Assembly: GCA_021234155.1 (NCBI GenBank)
Contig: JAJEKV010000163.1
Span: 336,777-400,776 of the forward strand
Length of the DNA: 64,000 nucleotides
Direction of reading: 5' to 3'
Source of the DNA: Isoetes taiwanensis
Taxonomy: Eukaryota; Streptophyta; Lycopodiopsida; Isoetales; Isoetaceae
Made by a program: the position numbers and the translations under genes. A model generated the notes under the pieces. The model was not told the origin of the DNA. It did not search any database and was given only the letters and a program-made list of their open reading frames with translations. Below, piece by piece: positions 23,378-34,437 of the stretch. Every line of letters starts with the position of its first letter. The stretch's first letter is position 1.

Positions 23378-24479
23378 CTAGTGCACTATCAGCCTCTATA
23401 GCCTCATGCACTTCCTCATGTGCTTCTTCCGGCACATGAAGTGCACTTTTGGCCTCAATGACCTCATGCACTTCATCCGGTTCCTCCATGTCCAAAGATT
23501 CATGTTTTTGTTCATCAACATAGCTTTGTGCATCACTGTCTTCTATGTACTCTGCAGGTATCCACTCTTTCTTCTCTAACTTGTCAAGATCTTTCCTATT
23601 TTTGTATAGCACTGTCTCATTGAACACAACATCTCTACTTATATGAATCTTTCGCGTGATCGGGTCATATAATCTATACCCATTGACTTCTTCATCATAC
23701 CCTACCAAAAATGTACAGATGCTCATGTTATCAAGTTTTCTCCTCAATTCTTCTGGGACTAACATATATGCAAGACATCTATATATCTTGAGCCTTCGTA
23801 CCGATTGTCTTCTGCCTACCCATATTTCTTTCTTCTGGTACTCCTCCTTTAGCTGCCGCTGTGGGGAGCCTATTTTGTATATAACATACAGCCGCAACAA
23901 CTTCTCCCCATAAATAGTTTGGCAAGCCTGCATGTTTGAGCATGCATCTAGCTGCATTCATGATAGTTCGATTTTTCCGCTCTGCCACTCCGTTCTGCTG
24001 CGGCATGTACCGGCATGTATACTGTCTTCTGATTCCATGGAACTGACATAATTCTTCAAACTCATCTGATGTATATTCTCCACCCAGATCCGTCCTCAAG
24101 CATTTTACATTTCTCACTCTACTTCTGCAGTGAAGAGTTTGAAGCCATTGGACACCTGGTCCTTTGATCTAAGGAAATGGCACTTGGTGCGCCTGGTGGC
24201 GTCATCAATAAATGTGGCAATGGGTCCACAAACATCTGAATGAATTAATTCCAATTTTTCAAATACACGTTTTCCTGTATTTTCAAAAGGCAACCTAGTC
24301 TGCTTACCAAACATACACGCTTCACATATTCCATGATCTGAATCACTAAAAGCCAAACCATCCAACAATTCATGCTTCTTTGCTATTTGAATGCTGTTAT
24401 AATTTGCATGCCCTAGCCTCAAATGCCACGAATGCAAGTCATTCATAACTGAAACTTTATTGATACTTTTTAGATCCAA
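23343..24479 (-). pseudogene. Copia 2 integrase
   Basis: LHSWHLRLGHANYNSI with CEACMFGKQTRLPFE form the His/Cys domain (about 24290-24440). VKCLRTDLGGEYTSDEF, MPQQNGVAERKNRTIMNAA and LPNYLWGEVVAAVCYIQNR follow at about 23880-24117. The C-terminal domain contains FLVGYDEEVNGYRLYDP and RDVVFNE (about 23625-23720). Several frames are involved. Confidence 0.85.
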
Positions 24480-25754
24480 CTGAAATAAGTTTCCATTTCT
24501 TTGGGCTTCAAATATTTTAACTCATTCTTTATAAATTTGCATCCATACTTGTGAAATACCAAATCAAATCCATTATCTACAATGTTTGCAACAGATACCA
24601 AATTAAAAAGCATTCCCGGCGTATACAAAGTATCCGGTATGCTGAGAACTTTCTTCCCTCCGATTTGCAACTCTAATTCTCCCTGTCCCGATACCCTCTG
24701 CTCAGCACCGTTACCCATTTGCACCGCTCTGGCTCTTCTGATAGATTCAACATTTTTAAGGAATTCATTGGAGTTCACTACGGAGACTTCAGCTCTAGCA
24801 TCTAAAGTTAAGACATCAGTCTCTTGCAAATTGGATTTGCGAACATTTGCAACCTCATTGATAACCTTAAAATAAATTTTACTTACTTCTTGACCCGTTA
24901 ACGCTCCGACGGTTGGTTTTGGTTGCGTCTTACTGTCAGCTTCTTCGCTCACACTCGCCACCCAGGTGGCTCTTGCTCTCCCCCGTGATCTGCGTCCGCG
25001 TCCTCGACTCCACTTCCCTCTATTGGGGCATTCTGCTTTTATATGACCATATTCTTCGCATCCATAACATTGTATGCTCTCCCTTCCTCGGCCTCTTCCA
25101 CGATCACGTCCCCTTTCTCCTGTGTACAAGGCAACAAATCGCTCTTCTTCATGCTGCTGCTCAATTTGCTGCACCCTTTGAATTTGTTCTGCTACCAACT
25201 CTTGTTCCAATCCAGTTCTTATGGCCTCAATGGCCTCATCTAGCATCTTGGCTGTGCGCCTTGTTAATCTAGCAACATCCTTAAAAGAATTTTGAAATGC
25301 TCTTGTGACTGCATTTACCTTTGCTTGCTTTGAGTATGCTGCACCTTTCTAACAAGTATATCCACATATCTGTTGCTGTCTTATTCTGAATTTCAAGTAT
25401 GAGGTCTCCACTAAGCTTGGCCATGATGATGGCTCTTGCCCTTTCCTCTCTCTCTTCTTCTGCTGCAGAATCAGTTTCTTCACTACCAGATTCTTTTTTT
25501 ACCATGATTTTCAGTGCTACTGGAGTACCGGGCTCTTTGCCTTTTCCCTTCATCTTCTGCCTTGAAACTGTCGGGTCTACAATATCCAAGAGTTTATCCA
25601 CTTTTAAAGCTTGCATGATTCTAGCCTTCCACAGCTGGAATCCAATCTCTCCATCAAATATCTCGGTGCTATTCAGGTAGGTTAATGCAAGTCTGCTTGC
25701 CATCTTTGCTGCTTGGCTCTGATACCACTGATAAAAGATAATAGCAAGAATCAA
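24470..25754 (-). pseudogene. Copia 2 gag, CCHC knuckle and protease
   Basis: From 25754 downward: YLNSTEIFDGEIGFQLWKAR (gag N-terminal, copia DUF4219/UBN2 style), then a frame change. Next come an Arg/Gly-rich stretch and the knuckle CYGCEEYGHIKAEC, then the protease region. The catalytic site reads TLDARAEVS where an active enzyme has Asp-Ser/Thr-Gly-Ala, so the active site itself is mutated as well as the frame. SIPDTLYTPGMLFNLVSV marks the protease end. Confidence 0.85.
25716..25727 (-). other. Primer-binding site of copia 2
   Basis: On the minus strand TGGTATCAGAGC, one base after the 5' LTR. Complementary to initiator tRNA-Met. Confidence 0.9.
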
Positions 25755-26071
25755 ATCTGTTTACCTTTCATTCCGACAGCCCAAGCATCGGTTGAAGCAA
25801 TAATAAATCGCCTCTGCAACCTTTCCTTGATGCAGCAGTCAGCTCTGTGCCCAGGCCGATTCACGTCCAGCTTCCTTTCTCCAATTTGCAATCTTCCCTG
25901 CACGTTTACTTCTGCACGGATCGCCCGTTCTTATTTCCGTTCAATCCATCCTTTAGTCTTCTCTGCAATCGGTTGGGTAATCTCCCCTTCAATCTGGACA
26001 GTCCACCTGCTTTGCAACTGGACTGACACCTGTACAGGCTGACCAAGAGTATTCTACCGTGTTCTCCAACA
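25729..26071 (-). repeat. 5' LTR of copia element 2
   Basis: 343 bp. On the minus strand it begins TGTTGGAGAACACGG and ends CTTTTATCA. Confidence 0.93.
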
Positions 26072-26214
26072 TGATTAGCTAATAATTGGAGCATGATCTA
26101 TGGGACTTGAGATTGCAATACATTGGTGTGGATGCATGGTGGTAGCTACATCATCTGTTGGAGCAAAAAGCCTTGTATTTCTATCTTAGGGCTAGTTGGA
26201 CAAAGAGTTCTTTA

Positions 26215-26560
26215 GAATCTAGAGTTTCAATATTGTTCAGGCCTGGTTATAAAATCTTTATCTTAAGCAATCCATATCATATTCCAAGGCTGATTTTTGT
26301 AGCAATTTATAAATATGATTGGTGTACCATGGTCTTTAAAAGCTAGTTTTTGAATTGGCGTCAAACTCAAAAGGGATCAAGCTTGCTATCAACTTCGAAT
26401 TCTAAACAGCTCTTTAGAATCTAGAGTTTTCATTACTATTCAAGTTTGGTTATAAAATCCTTAACTTAAGAAATCCATATCATATTCCAAGGCTGATTTT
26501 TGTAGCAATTTATATATATAATGCATTGGTGTACCAAATTAGAATCTAGTTTCTTGAATC
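26215..26560 (+). repeat. Local duplication of ~130 bp, two diverged copies
   Basis: The block containing TTCCAAGGCTGATTTTTGTA and preceding GGTTATAAAATC occurs at about 26235-26340 and again at about 26425-26545. No coding potential. Confidence 0.85.
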
Positions 26561-26754
26561 AGTCACAACTTGTATACATTCTCAAAAAGGGACTGTTTGG
26601 CTACTTAATCCCCACTCTTTTCCAGAAAAATGTTTAATTTAATCACCCATGTGCTTTTGAAAGCTAACTTAAAGCTATTGACTTCTCACTAGCTGGGTCT
26701 TTGTTGGGAAATGTATTTATAAGAATCTTAAGCTCAAAAGAGTAAAAGTTACAA

Positions 26755-27330
26755 GTTAAGAAGATTCTACGAAGATCTAATGAAGATCTCTTTAGATTCT
26801 AAGATTTTATAAAGACTTTAAATTCTTCTAAGATTCCATCAAGATTCTCTTAGATTCTCAAAATTTTTAGAAGATTCCCTTTAGATTCCTGAAGATTCTC
26901 TAAGATTCTCTTAGATTCCCAATGATTCTCTTAGGATTCTAAAGTTCTACAAATATTCCCTAGATTCTTAAGATTCTACTAGATTCCTCTAGATTTTATT
27001 AAGATTCTCTCCTAGATTCTCCAAGATTCCATCTATATTCCCATGGATTCTTAAAGATTTTATGAAGATTCCTTGAGATTCCTCTAGATTCCAAAAGAAT
27101 ACCCCAAGATCCCTCTAGCTTCCAAGATTCTATTAAAGATTCCGGGATCTTTCTAGATTCTTCAAGGTTCCATCAGATTACTTTTAAATTTTCAAAGATT
27201 TTAGGAATATTCTAGATTTCCAAAGAATCGCTTTGAGATTCCAATAGATTCTCTTTTTAAGATTCTCCTAGTCCCCTCAATCCTACCATAGATTCCTGAA
27301 ACCCTGAGATTTCCGTAAAGATTCTTAGTA
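26755..27330 (+). repeat. Degenerate AGATTCT array, left
   Basis: Dozens of variants of AGATTCT/AGATTCC separated by 3-12 bp, strongly biased to one strand. It is a decayed minisatellite. The reverse-complement family occurs at 43540-43925. Confidence 0.9.
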
Positions 27331-27549
27331 TTCACCGCTATTTCAACCCGCAAGTGCCAAAACACCCTCACTTTTGAAAGTTTCCCGACGCAGAGAAATC
27401 TAAAGGTGGGTCCCACCTTCCGGGTCCGGGATCCTCTAACGCAAGCCAAGCATGCCGCTAAAGGTGATTAAACGTAAGGAAGCTTCTAGGAATGTCCACG
27501 CATAAATGTTTGCTACCCCTCACCTATTTAAAAAAAAAATTTAATATTA

Positions 27550-28065
27550 ATAAGAAGTTAATGGCTAGGATTTATGCTCACCTTTTGATTTAACTGCTAA
27601 GACCGCTACACCAAATTCACTTTTGGCACCTTCCTTTCACCTTCCCCTTATAGAAATCAAGGGCTAGGGATTTATCCTCCCTTTTCGATCTACAAGGGAT
27701 GTGGTGTATGCCCCTCATGCATGCCTCTATCAAACTGGCGGCTATAATTGTGCTACCTAGGGCTATGATTTATCTATACCATAAAATGTGATTTTCTTCT
27801 CGCATCCAATAGTTATCTATATAAAATAAAAGCTGTAATTTAATATAAGAATTTCATTTAGTTAGATTTATTCTCACCTTTGATCTAATGGTTAAGATCT
27901 ACTTTCACACCAAATCCAATTTTAAGCGGGACTTCCTTGTGCACCTTTCTTACAAAAAAATCATGTATTAAGATTTCCACCTTGCCCTTGGATCCACCAT
28001 CCAGTGGATGTGGTGATGTTCTCATGCATGCATGGCCCATGCACATGCCCATAAGGAATGGATGG
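27550..28065 (+). repeat. Two diverged direct repeats of ~200 bp next to the left array
   Basis: The block at about 27560-27745 (GGATTTATGCTCACC, then ACACCAAATTCAC and GGATGTGGTGTATG-like words ending CATGCATGCC) recurs diverged at about 27860-28050 (GATTTATTCTCACC, ACACCAAATCCA, GGATGTGGTGATG, CATGCATGCATGG). A third, inverted copy is near 43215-43430. Confidence 0.75.
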
Positions 28066-28629
28066 CCTCGTGCCGCCACCTCACTAGCCCCCGCTTCTTT
28101 TAAACGGGACTTCCGCAAGATCCTACATGTAAGAATCCAAACACATGATATACCAAAGTTTTATGATATACCTTTTTATATATACAAGAAATTTATCGCC
28201 AAGCAGCCCAAGACCGCCACAACATTTCTCTTTGTCAAATTTGCGCGAGTTCAAAATAATGTGAACGTCAAGTTTAGTCCGCCTCAAGCCTTCCAAAATC
28301 CTGAAACCCAGCTATCAAATCCGCTACAAATAAGGAAGGATTTTCCCGTAAAATTTGTAGCTAAGGCCAATGAGGAGACTCTTGGTGAAAACGGAATTAT
28401 TAGGTGTAAGAACGAGAGGGTATTCTTACTTTTACCATTTAATTCAATTTCCTCAATGTGAAGGTCCATAATCAAAAGAGCCTCAATCCTCTATTACATA
28501 TGCAATGTATAATTCCTAAGTAGGCCATTTGACTGATATAGGTGAGCAAAGGTTGAAGGTCATAAATGAGTGTGCGTAAGGTTTATTAATGTTAGAGATA
28601 ATCGTGGGTGTAATTAATGTGAGTGTGAT
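28066..28629. other. Unassigned sequence
   Basis: A 174-codon open frame (27937-28461, plus) overlaps the repeat and this region. It has no recognised motif and poor coding character, so it is not called a gene. Confidence 0.5.
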
Positions 28630-31600
28630 TAACAAAGAAAAAAAAAAATCATAGGAACAAAGCAAACGCATGTGGAGTGTAACATCCGTGTGGATTTGAA
28701 AGTTCACAAAGGAAGATTGGTGGCACAAAAATAACATTGGTAAAAAAAATTTTAAACTACCAAGATATACATGCTCTTTTATATGCTGGTATGAATAATT
28801 GAGCATGATTAATCAGCTGGCAAGTGATCCGGCAGACAGCACCCCACATGAGAGTAGTGAATAAAATAGTAATAATTTCCACGCCTTAAAAGCTGTGAAA
28901 GTGTAACAGGAAAGTAAATGCAAAATAATTTAAATTGCCTCTTTATCATGGTGCGCAATGCTGGGCTTGGCATCGCTTGGCTTCAGGAGATGCCAACATT
29001 TTTAATACATCAATTGAAGACTAATGTGCAAGAAATTTGCCGCTTATTTTTGCTGGTCTTTTAGTCATGCTTCAATTTGTTGTGATAGTAATTTTGTTTG
29101 ATATTGTATTTTTCAATAGATGTTCTTTTTCTCGGATTTGTATTTGCTGCAATGTTCTTAATGTTTTATATTTCTACGCAGAGACAATAAGAGCATGACT
29201 TTTAACGCTTAGGGTGGACAAAGGATAACATTTCAATACAATACAAATCTACTTTCTTTCCTTTTCTCAGCCTATATTCCTTATTTTCACTTTTGGGCAA
29301 AGCCTCAGATGGTCGTGGTTTGAAGATGCATTCTGCGAGTCTTCTTCACCTTGGCTAGAATCCAAACCTTCGGCCCAAAATGCCAAAGTATTTAGAAAAT
29401 TGCGCCACTAAATCAAGCATCACTCCCCGGGGTGATACACAAAAAAGGTGAACCAAAAGCCACTAGAGCTATCTGTGCACACCGCCTCCAACCATTAGGG
29501 CTCTCCATCCCGCACGCAGGGCTCCAACCAGCACGCCGGCCTCCAACCAAAGCGCCGAGGGCTTCAACGTAGGCATAATGGTCTCAACTAGATACTAGCC
29601 TCCAAAAAGATGATAGTTACTAAATAAGGTCCATTTAGGAGAAGGGTGGGGGTAAATTAACACTAGGAAGAAGAAGGAGATTTTGCAACGAGAGTCGAGC
29701 ATGGAGAAGGGGGATGAGTAGCTGAATCGAATAGGAAGCCTGGGGAAGGAAAAGGACAAAATAAACTAAAGTCAGAGGTTCTATGAACTTTTGCCATTTG
29801 GCTTAAATCAAGGGAAAACACCATTTCTAGAACTACTATGGATAGACATGGACAAGAATGCGCCGTAAACAGCAGGCAGAGTGAAAAGTAACGTAATCCC
29901 TTCCTGTGTGAGAGAGTGAGGAAATTAGAAGTGTCCACATGAAACTGTGAAGGCCAAAAGTCAAGGACTAGAAATTACATAATCTACCTTTAGAAGGCCA
30001 CATGCTTTTTAGTTCCAAATCCGAAGAGAAAAACCTTCTAAACATGAACATGTGTTGGCAAAAGGATAATGAAAGGGAAGTATTAGGGAAACCGTGAATG
30101 TATCCTCAATATAACAATATAAATAAAGTTTGTTTTAAGGGGCTTGGTACTGACCAAATACCCACCTTGAATAGGAAACATAAGCTCTACTTGCCTCCAT
30201 GCATGCAAGATTAATGAAATGCAGTATGTGGTATATTGTAAGGAGGAGCCATAGAGGCAAATGGAAATTAAATGGAAACTGAGCAAAATGGCAACCGAAA
30301 AGGTTAGAACTAAAAGAAATGAATATTTATGCCAACCATATACCAACTAACTTACAAAACCAAGGTTAGCAACTTAACAAATATTCAAGAAAAGCTCAAG
30401 TATGTGGTGCCTGTGGCTAGCCATTAACCAATATCCAAAGATAGCCAAGTCATTTGAAAACCTTTGTCAAACATCAAATAATATCCGCACGCCAGCGTAC
30501 ACTGCATCAAATATAACCACTCCATCTCATAGCAAGACCTAAAAATATTTATAAGGTTCCTTGGTTGTATAAAATCAACTTACATTACAATTAGCTTACG
30601 CTATCAAACCTCGGGCGACCGGCCGGTCAAAAGAAACTGCATTTGATTACAAATAAGAAAATGAACACGTGGAGAAACAAACAAAAGAACCGTAGTGCAA
30701 TATAACCATTTAGACACACGACTTGTCATGTACCTCGCTAAGCAAGGTTCCTCACGATCAAAATCTGCTAAGACCGCAGGATTAAAAAGCAATAAAAAGC
30801 TCAGACAGAGAAAAATTGTGGATGAAAACATATAGTGAGTTCAAAGTAATTAAGTCACGTTAAAAGGAAGTGGAGACCTTAAGAAAGAGGCCTAAGAATA
30901 GACAAATTCACAAACCGAAGCTCCAACCGGCCAAGTCCAAATGTTAATTTGAAAAATGGGTGACAAAACCTAACTCCAAAATGTTGTTCAAATGTTAATT
31001 TAAAAATGGGTGAAATCCATCGTTTTGAAGAAGCCGTAAACTCAAGCAAAGACATGCTTAAGACAACATTCATTCACAAATAATTCTAATAGATTAAAGA
31101 CTCCTAACGTAACAACATTGGAAAATCTAGTAAATGTAATTCGTAAAATGAAACATCAACATCCCATTGATACGCCGAATCCCCGCCCTACTACCGCTCT
31201 TCCAGATTGGTAGTGTCCTACCGCCATTTCTTTTTCAAGCATTTCTTTCTTTTTTGTGGTGAATTAAGAAATTCAACAAATGCCTTACCGCTTGTCTTCA
31301 TCAATGGACGGAATGCGTGTATATTTCCATCCGCTTCGCTTTTCCACCTCTGCCTCTCACTCTGCTAGAGGTCACGTTAGAATCAGTCCTGTGTCCCAAA
31401 CCAAACCTTGGGGTCATTTTTATCAAATGATCTTTAGAAAAAATATACGCCATTTCCTTCCAAAGATCACTATTCATGAACGCATTTCAACCATTAATAT
31501 GAAAAATACCATATAACTATTGCTTGTAGCCAAAGCCTTGCTCTTCAAGTTCATGCAAACGTGTATATAATAACCATGCAAATAATAACCCCATGCAAGA

Positions 31601-32028
31601 ACTTCTTTGCTAAGCATGTGATAAGCAGCCTTGCATGCACCCAAAGTTGCATGCATTTCAAATGCAATACTCTAAACGTAAACAAGGCCAGCCATGTTTG
31701 GGTAATCCATTATTTGCAAGACAAACCTTGTGGTAGTCAAGTGCCTTTCCAAGTCCAAACTTCTCTAGGCAAGGAGACCTTTGCAATACTAACCTCAAGT
31801 AACATTTGCCCTACAATGTGTGTACAACTAAACAATAGGCATAATAAATCTCAGGATCTTTTCCTTCTATTTCTTCACCCCTCATATTTTCATATTTCCA
31901 TGACTATATCCATGGTCGTCAATACCACAATGTGCCTTCCAAGTAATATTCTCTTCCAGGTTAGCCATCCATGGTTCTTTGAGAAACAAATAAACCCCTA
32001 GACGATTCTTTCTTTTAATAAAAACTCC
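28630..32028 (+). repeat. Permuted duplicated block, copy 1 (order B-A)
   Basis: Segment B (about 28630-31190) and segment A (about 31192-32028) are both repeated downstream in the same orientation but in the opposite order (A at 34438-35222, B at 35223-37832). Similarity is easy to see in long runs, for example CATCAATTGAAGACTAATGT and TCAAATATAACCACTCCATC, interrupted by many short indels. No coding content recognised. Confidence 0.88.
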
Positions 32029-34437
32029 ACCTCCCAACCTCCAGGTTGTACATGCAGTTTAACTTCTTTTAGCTGCAGCTGGCCTTAAGAATTTAAAACC
32101 TAAGGATTACAAGAAGGGGTGCAAGGACCTTGCCGTAATGCAATGTGCCCTCGCCTTCCCCCTATGTAAATAATTTTTGAGCAACACAAAAATCTTTATG
32201 TAAAAGAACTTACAATATTGTTTTCAAAGATGCTCTAATTATGTCCAAAGGTTGTACAAAGAGTCCATGCTTTTTAAAAAACATGTCCAATTGTGTGTAT
32301 CATGAAATCAAGAAATGCATAAGCTTAGACAAATGTCAGTAGCTCAATGCGAATAGCAGTATTAGAATCATTGTGATACTTCCACATAGTCCATCTCAAT
32401 TGGTGTACTATCCTTCCGTGAGGACATTCTATTCCCCAGGTCCTATATATCGCACTCAACAAAGGTATATAGTATTTACATCAATTGGGTCAAATTATTC
32501 ATCTTAGTCCCGGTTTCTAGTATAACTAGAAAATCAATTTGTAAGAAAAAACCTTTAAAACGGGATATCAGACTTTCATCCTTAGTACTCCTTGCAGGCA
32601 GAATAAGCTCAAGTTCCCAGAATTTGCGTGTTCTAGGACAACCATGCATAGTTACCTAGGCCAAGACTAGATGCAGGAAATATTACTTTCATCATTGTAT
32701 TTCATAATTTAAAATTCACTTACATCTCTTTACAAAGGCTTCCTCAAAGGAAATACAAAATTCAAATAAAAACATCTTGAAATTATTTCGTGATATAATA
32801 TTCAAAGATACATGACATTTCGTGATTGCCATAATGGCTTAAATTAATCTAGACATTTGTATCCCAATCGAGATCACATTAAAATGATTTTCTATTCAAA
32901 ACCATATGTTCAAATTTATAACTTACTCAAGATCCCATTTGGAAAATGCTTACATTGAAGTTCAGATTTCGAACCATAAGCTTAAAAGTAATCTACCAAA
33001 GCATGGAGCAAGAAACCCGCTACCCGCAAAGAGGAACCGCCAAAGAGACAGCTTAGCCTTAGATAGGGTAAAAGCTCTAAGCTACTAACAATGTAAGCAA
33101 GAGGTATCTTAAGCTATCCCTTCACCATATACAGCATGAACATGCATATTTTATAGAGAATCTAAATGCTAAAATATTAAGCCTTTATAGATCTAGTCTC
33201 AGAACCTCCATGGCTTAGCAAGAACCCCGCACAAAGAAATCTTGATGTCTCTCTTAGATCCGACCTCCATTTCCCCCGTGCTAAAGTAATCCTAGAAAGA
33301 AGCTAAGGTTAACCTCATAGTATCTAGAATTAGTACATCTAGGGCCATACTCGTGAAATCAGTATTAATCAATATATGATATTAGGACTCTTGTCCATAT
33401 ATATCCTACAATTATCTCAAGTCGCAGATATAACTTTCTAAGTAATACTCATACAGTTCAAGAGCATGTACAAAACATAAAAACTCTTATTGATCTTAGG
33501 TTCTAAAAAACTTTCCTTAGCCAAGCAAAGTTGAATCCTTTAAGTATTAAATTGCACGAAGTCCCTAACTCAAATGGATCCAAGGGGCTTACAAGTTAAA
33601 ATAAGAGCAAAGGCTGCTGCATTTTCCCCAACATATTATATCACCAAACCTAATAATGTGGCCGGGAATATATTTCCGCACACAAATAAGAGCTTAGTAC
33701 TAACTAGTAACTTATCGGTCTCAGCTCGGTTATTAGATATAGCCTTTTTCTATTGTTCTTAAATATTTTGCATATGCATAACTCAAATGCGCATGTAACA
33801 ACAAGTTCATGTACTCATTTACTCATAACCGTAGTTTTACATGCAGTAAGTACTTGTTATTAAAGTAACTTGTTATGTTTTAATAATATATACACAAAAC
33901 ATATAGAAAACTCCAAATGTTCATATATAAGACACATATACACAAAATATATAGAAACTCAATGTTTTATGCTTCCCATGATACCCAAAAGATGTGTTAT
34001 GCTTTTGCTAATGCAAAAGGTGTGCACTCCAAAGAATGGGATCCTGATTCCCTTTGCTGTACCTATACTTGCTCATTGTTCTTGTCCGCTGAGCAAATTT
34101 CATACTCCATCCATGGATTTGCGCTTTTGCTCCCACCTATTGGGTCTGGATTTTCCAGTTCATCATTCCTAGGTTTTGCTCCTACATCCGCAAGAATCAA
34201 GGCCCTCTAGCAGCCTTACCTAAATTCAAATAGCTTCTTCCCTTTGGGAGCCCTGACTATTCTCGGGACTCCAAGCCTCTTCCCTGGTAGCCATGTTCAT
34301 CCCCTTTCTCCTTCCCACCCATGTTCATAAAGAACTATTACAAGGGCGTCCTTGCACACCGTGCCGAGCTTCAAAGCTAATGCATCCGGACGCTTTTAAC
34401 TTCGCTCATGCCTATTTATCCATTGAATCATTCCTTA
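32029..34437. other. Unassigned 2.4-kb spacer between duplicated blocks
   Basis: AT-rich and without recognisable genes. It includes a small tandem duplication near 33886-33970 (a TATACACAAAAxATATAGAAA unit, twice). It sits between the two A segments. Confidence 0.6.

Larger units (their letters stand above)
21455..26077 (-). mobile_element. Complete Ty1/copia element 2 with target duplication
   Basis: Minus-strand element of about 4.6 kb. LTRs of 343 bp each lie at 21461-21803 (3' LTR) and 25729-26071 (5' LTR). They are flanked by TGATTA at 21455-21460 and 26072-26077. The ends are TG...CA. A PBS for initiator tRNA-Met and a purine tract are present. The two LTRs differ by about seven substitutions by eye, so it is older than copia 1. 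The polyprotein (gag, protease, integrase, RT, RNase H) is recognisable throughout but split among many frames. LTR sequence and protein wording differ from copia 1, so it is a separate lineage. Confidence 0.95.

Noticed and set aside
24582-25680. Plus-strand frames of 93-119 codons
   Set aside because: Antisense shadows of copia 2 gag-protease.
26755-27330. CRISPR-like or satellite array
   Set aside because: Repeat words are short, degenerate and irregularly spaced, with no conserved spacer length, and the host is a plant.
27937-28461. 174-codon plus-strand frame
   Set aside because: Begins inside a duplicated non-coding repeat and shows no domain or splice context.
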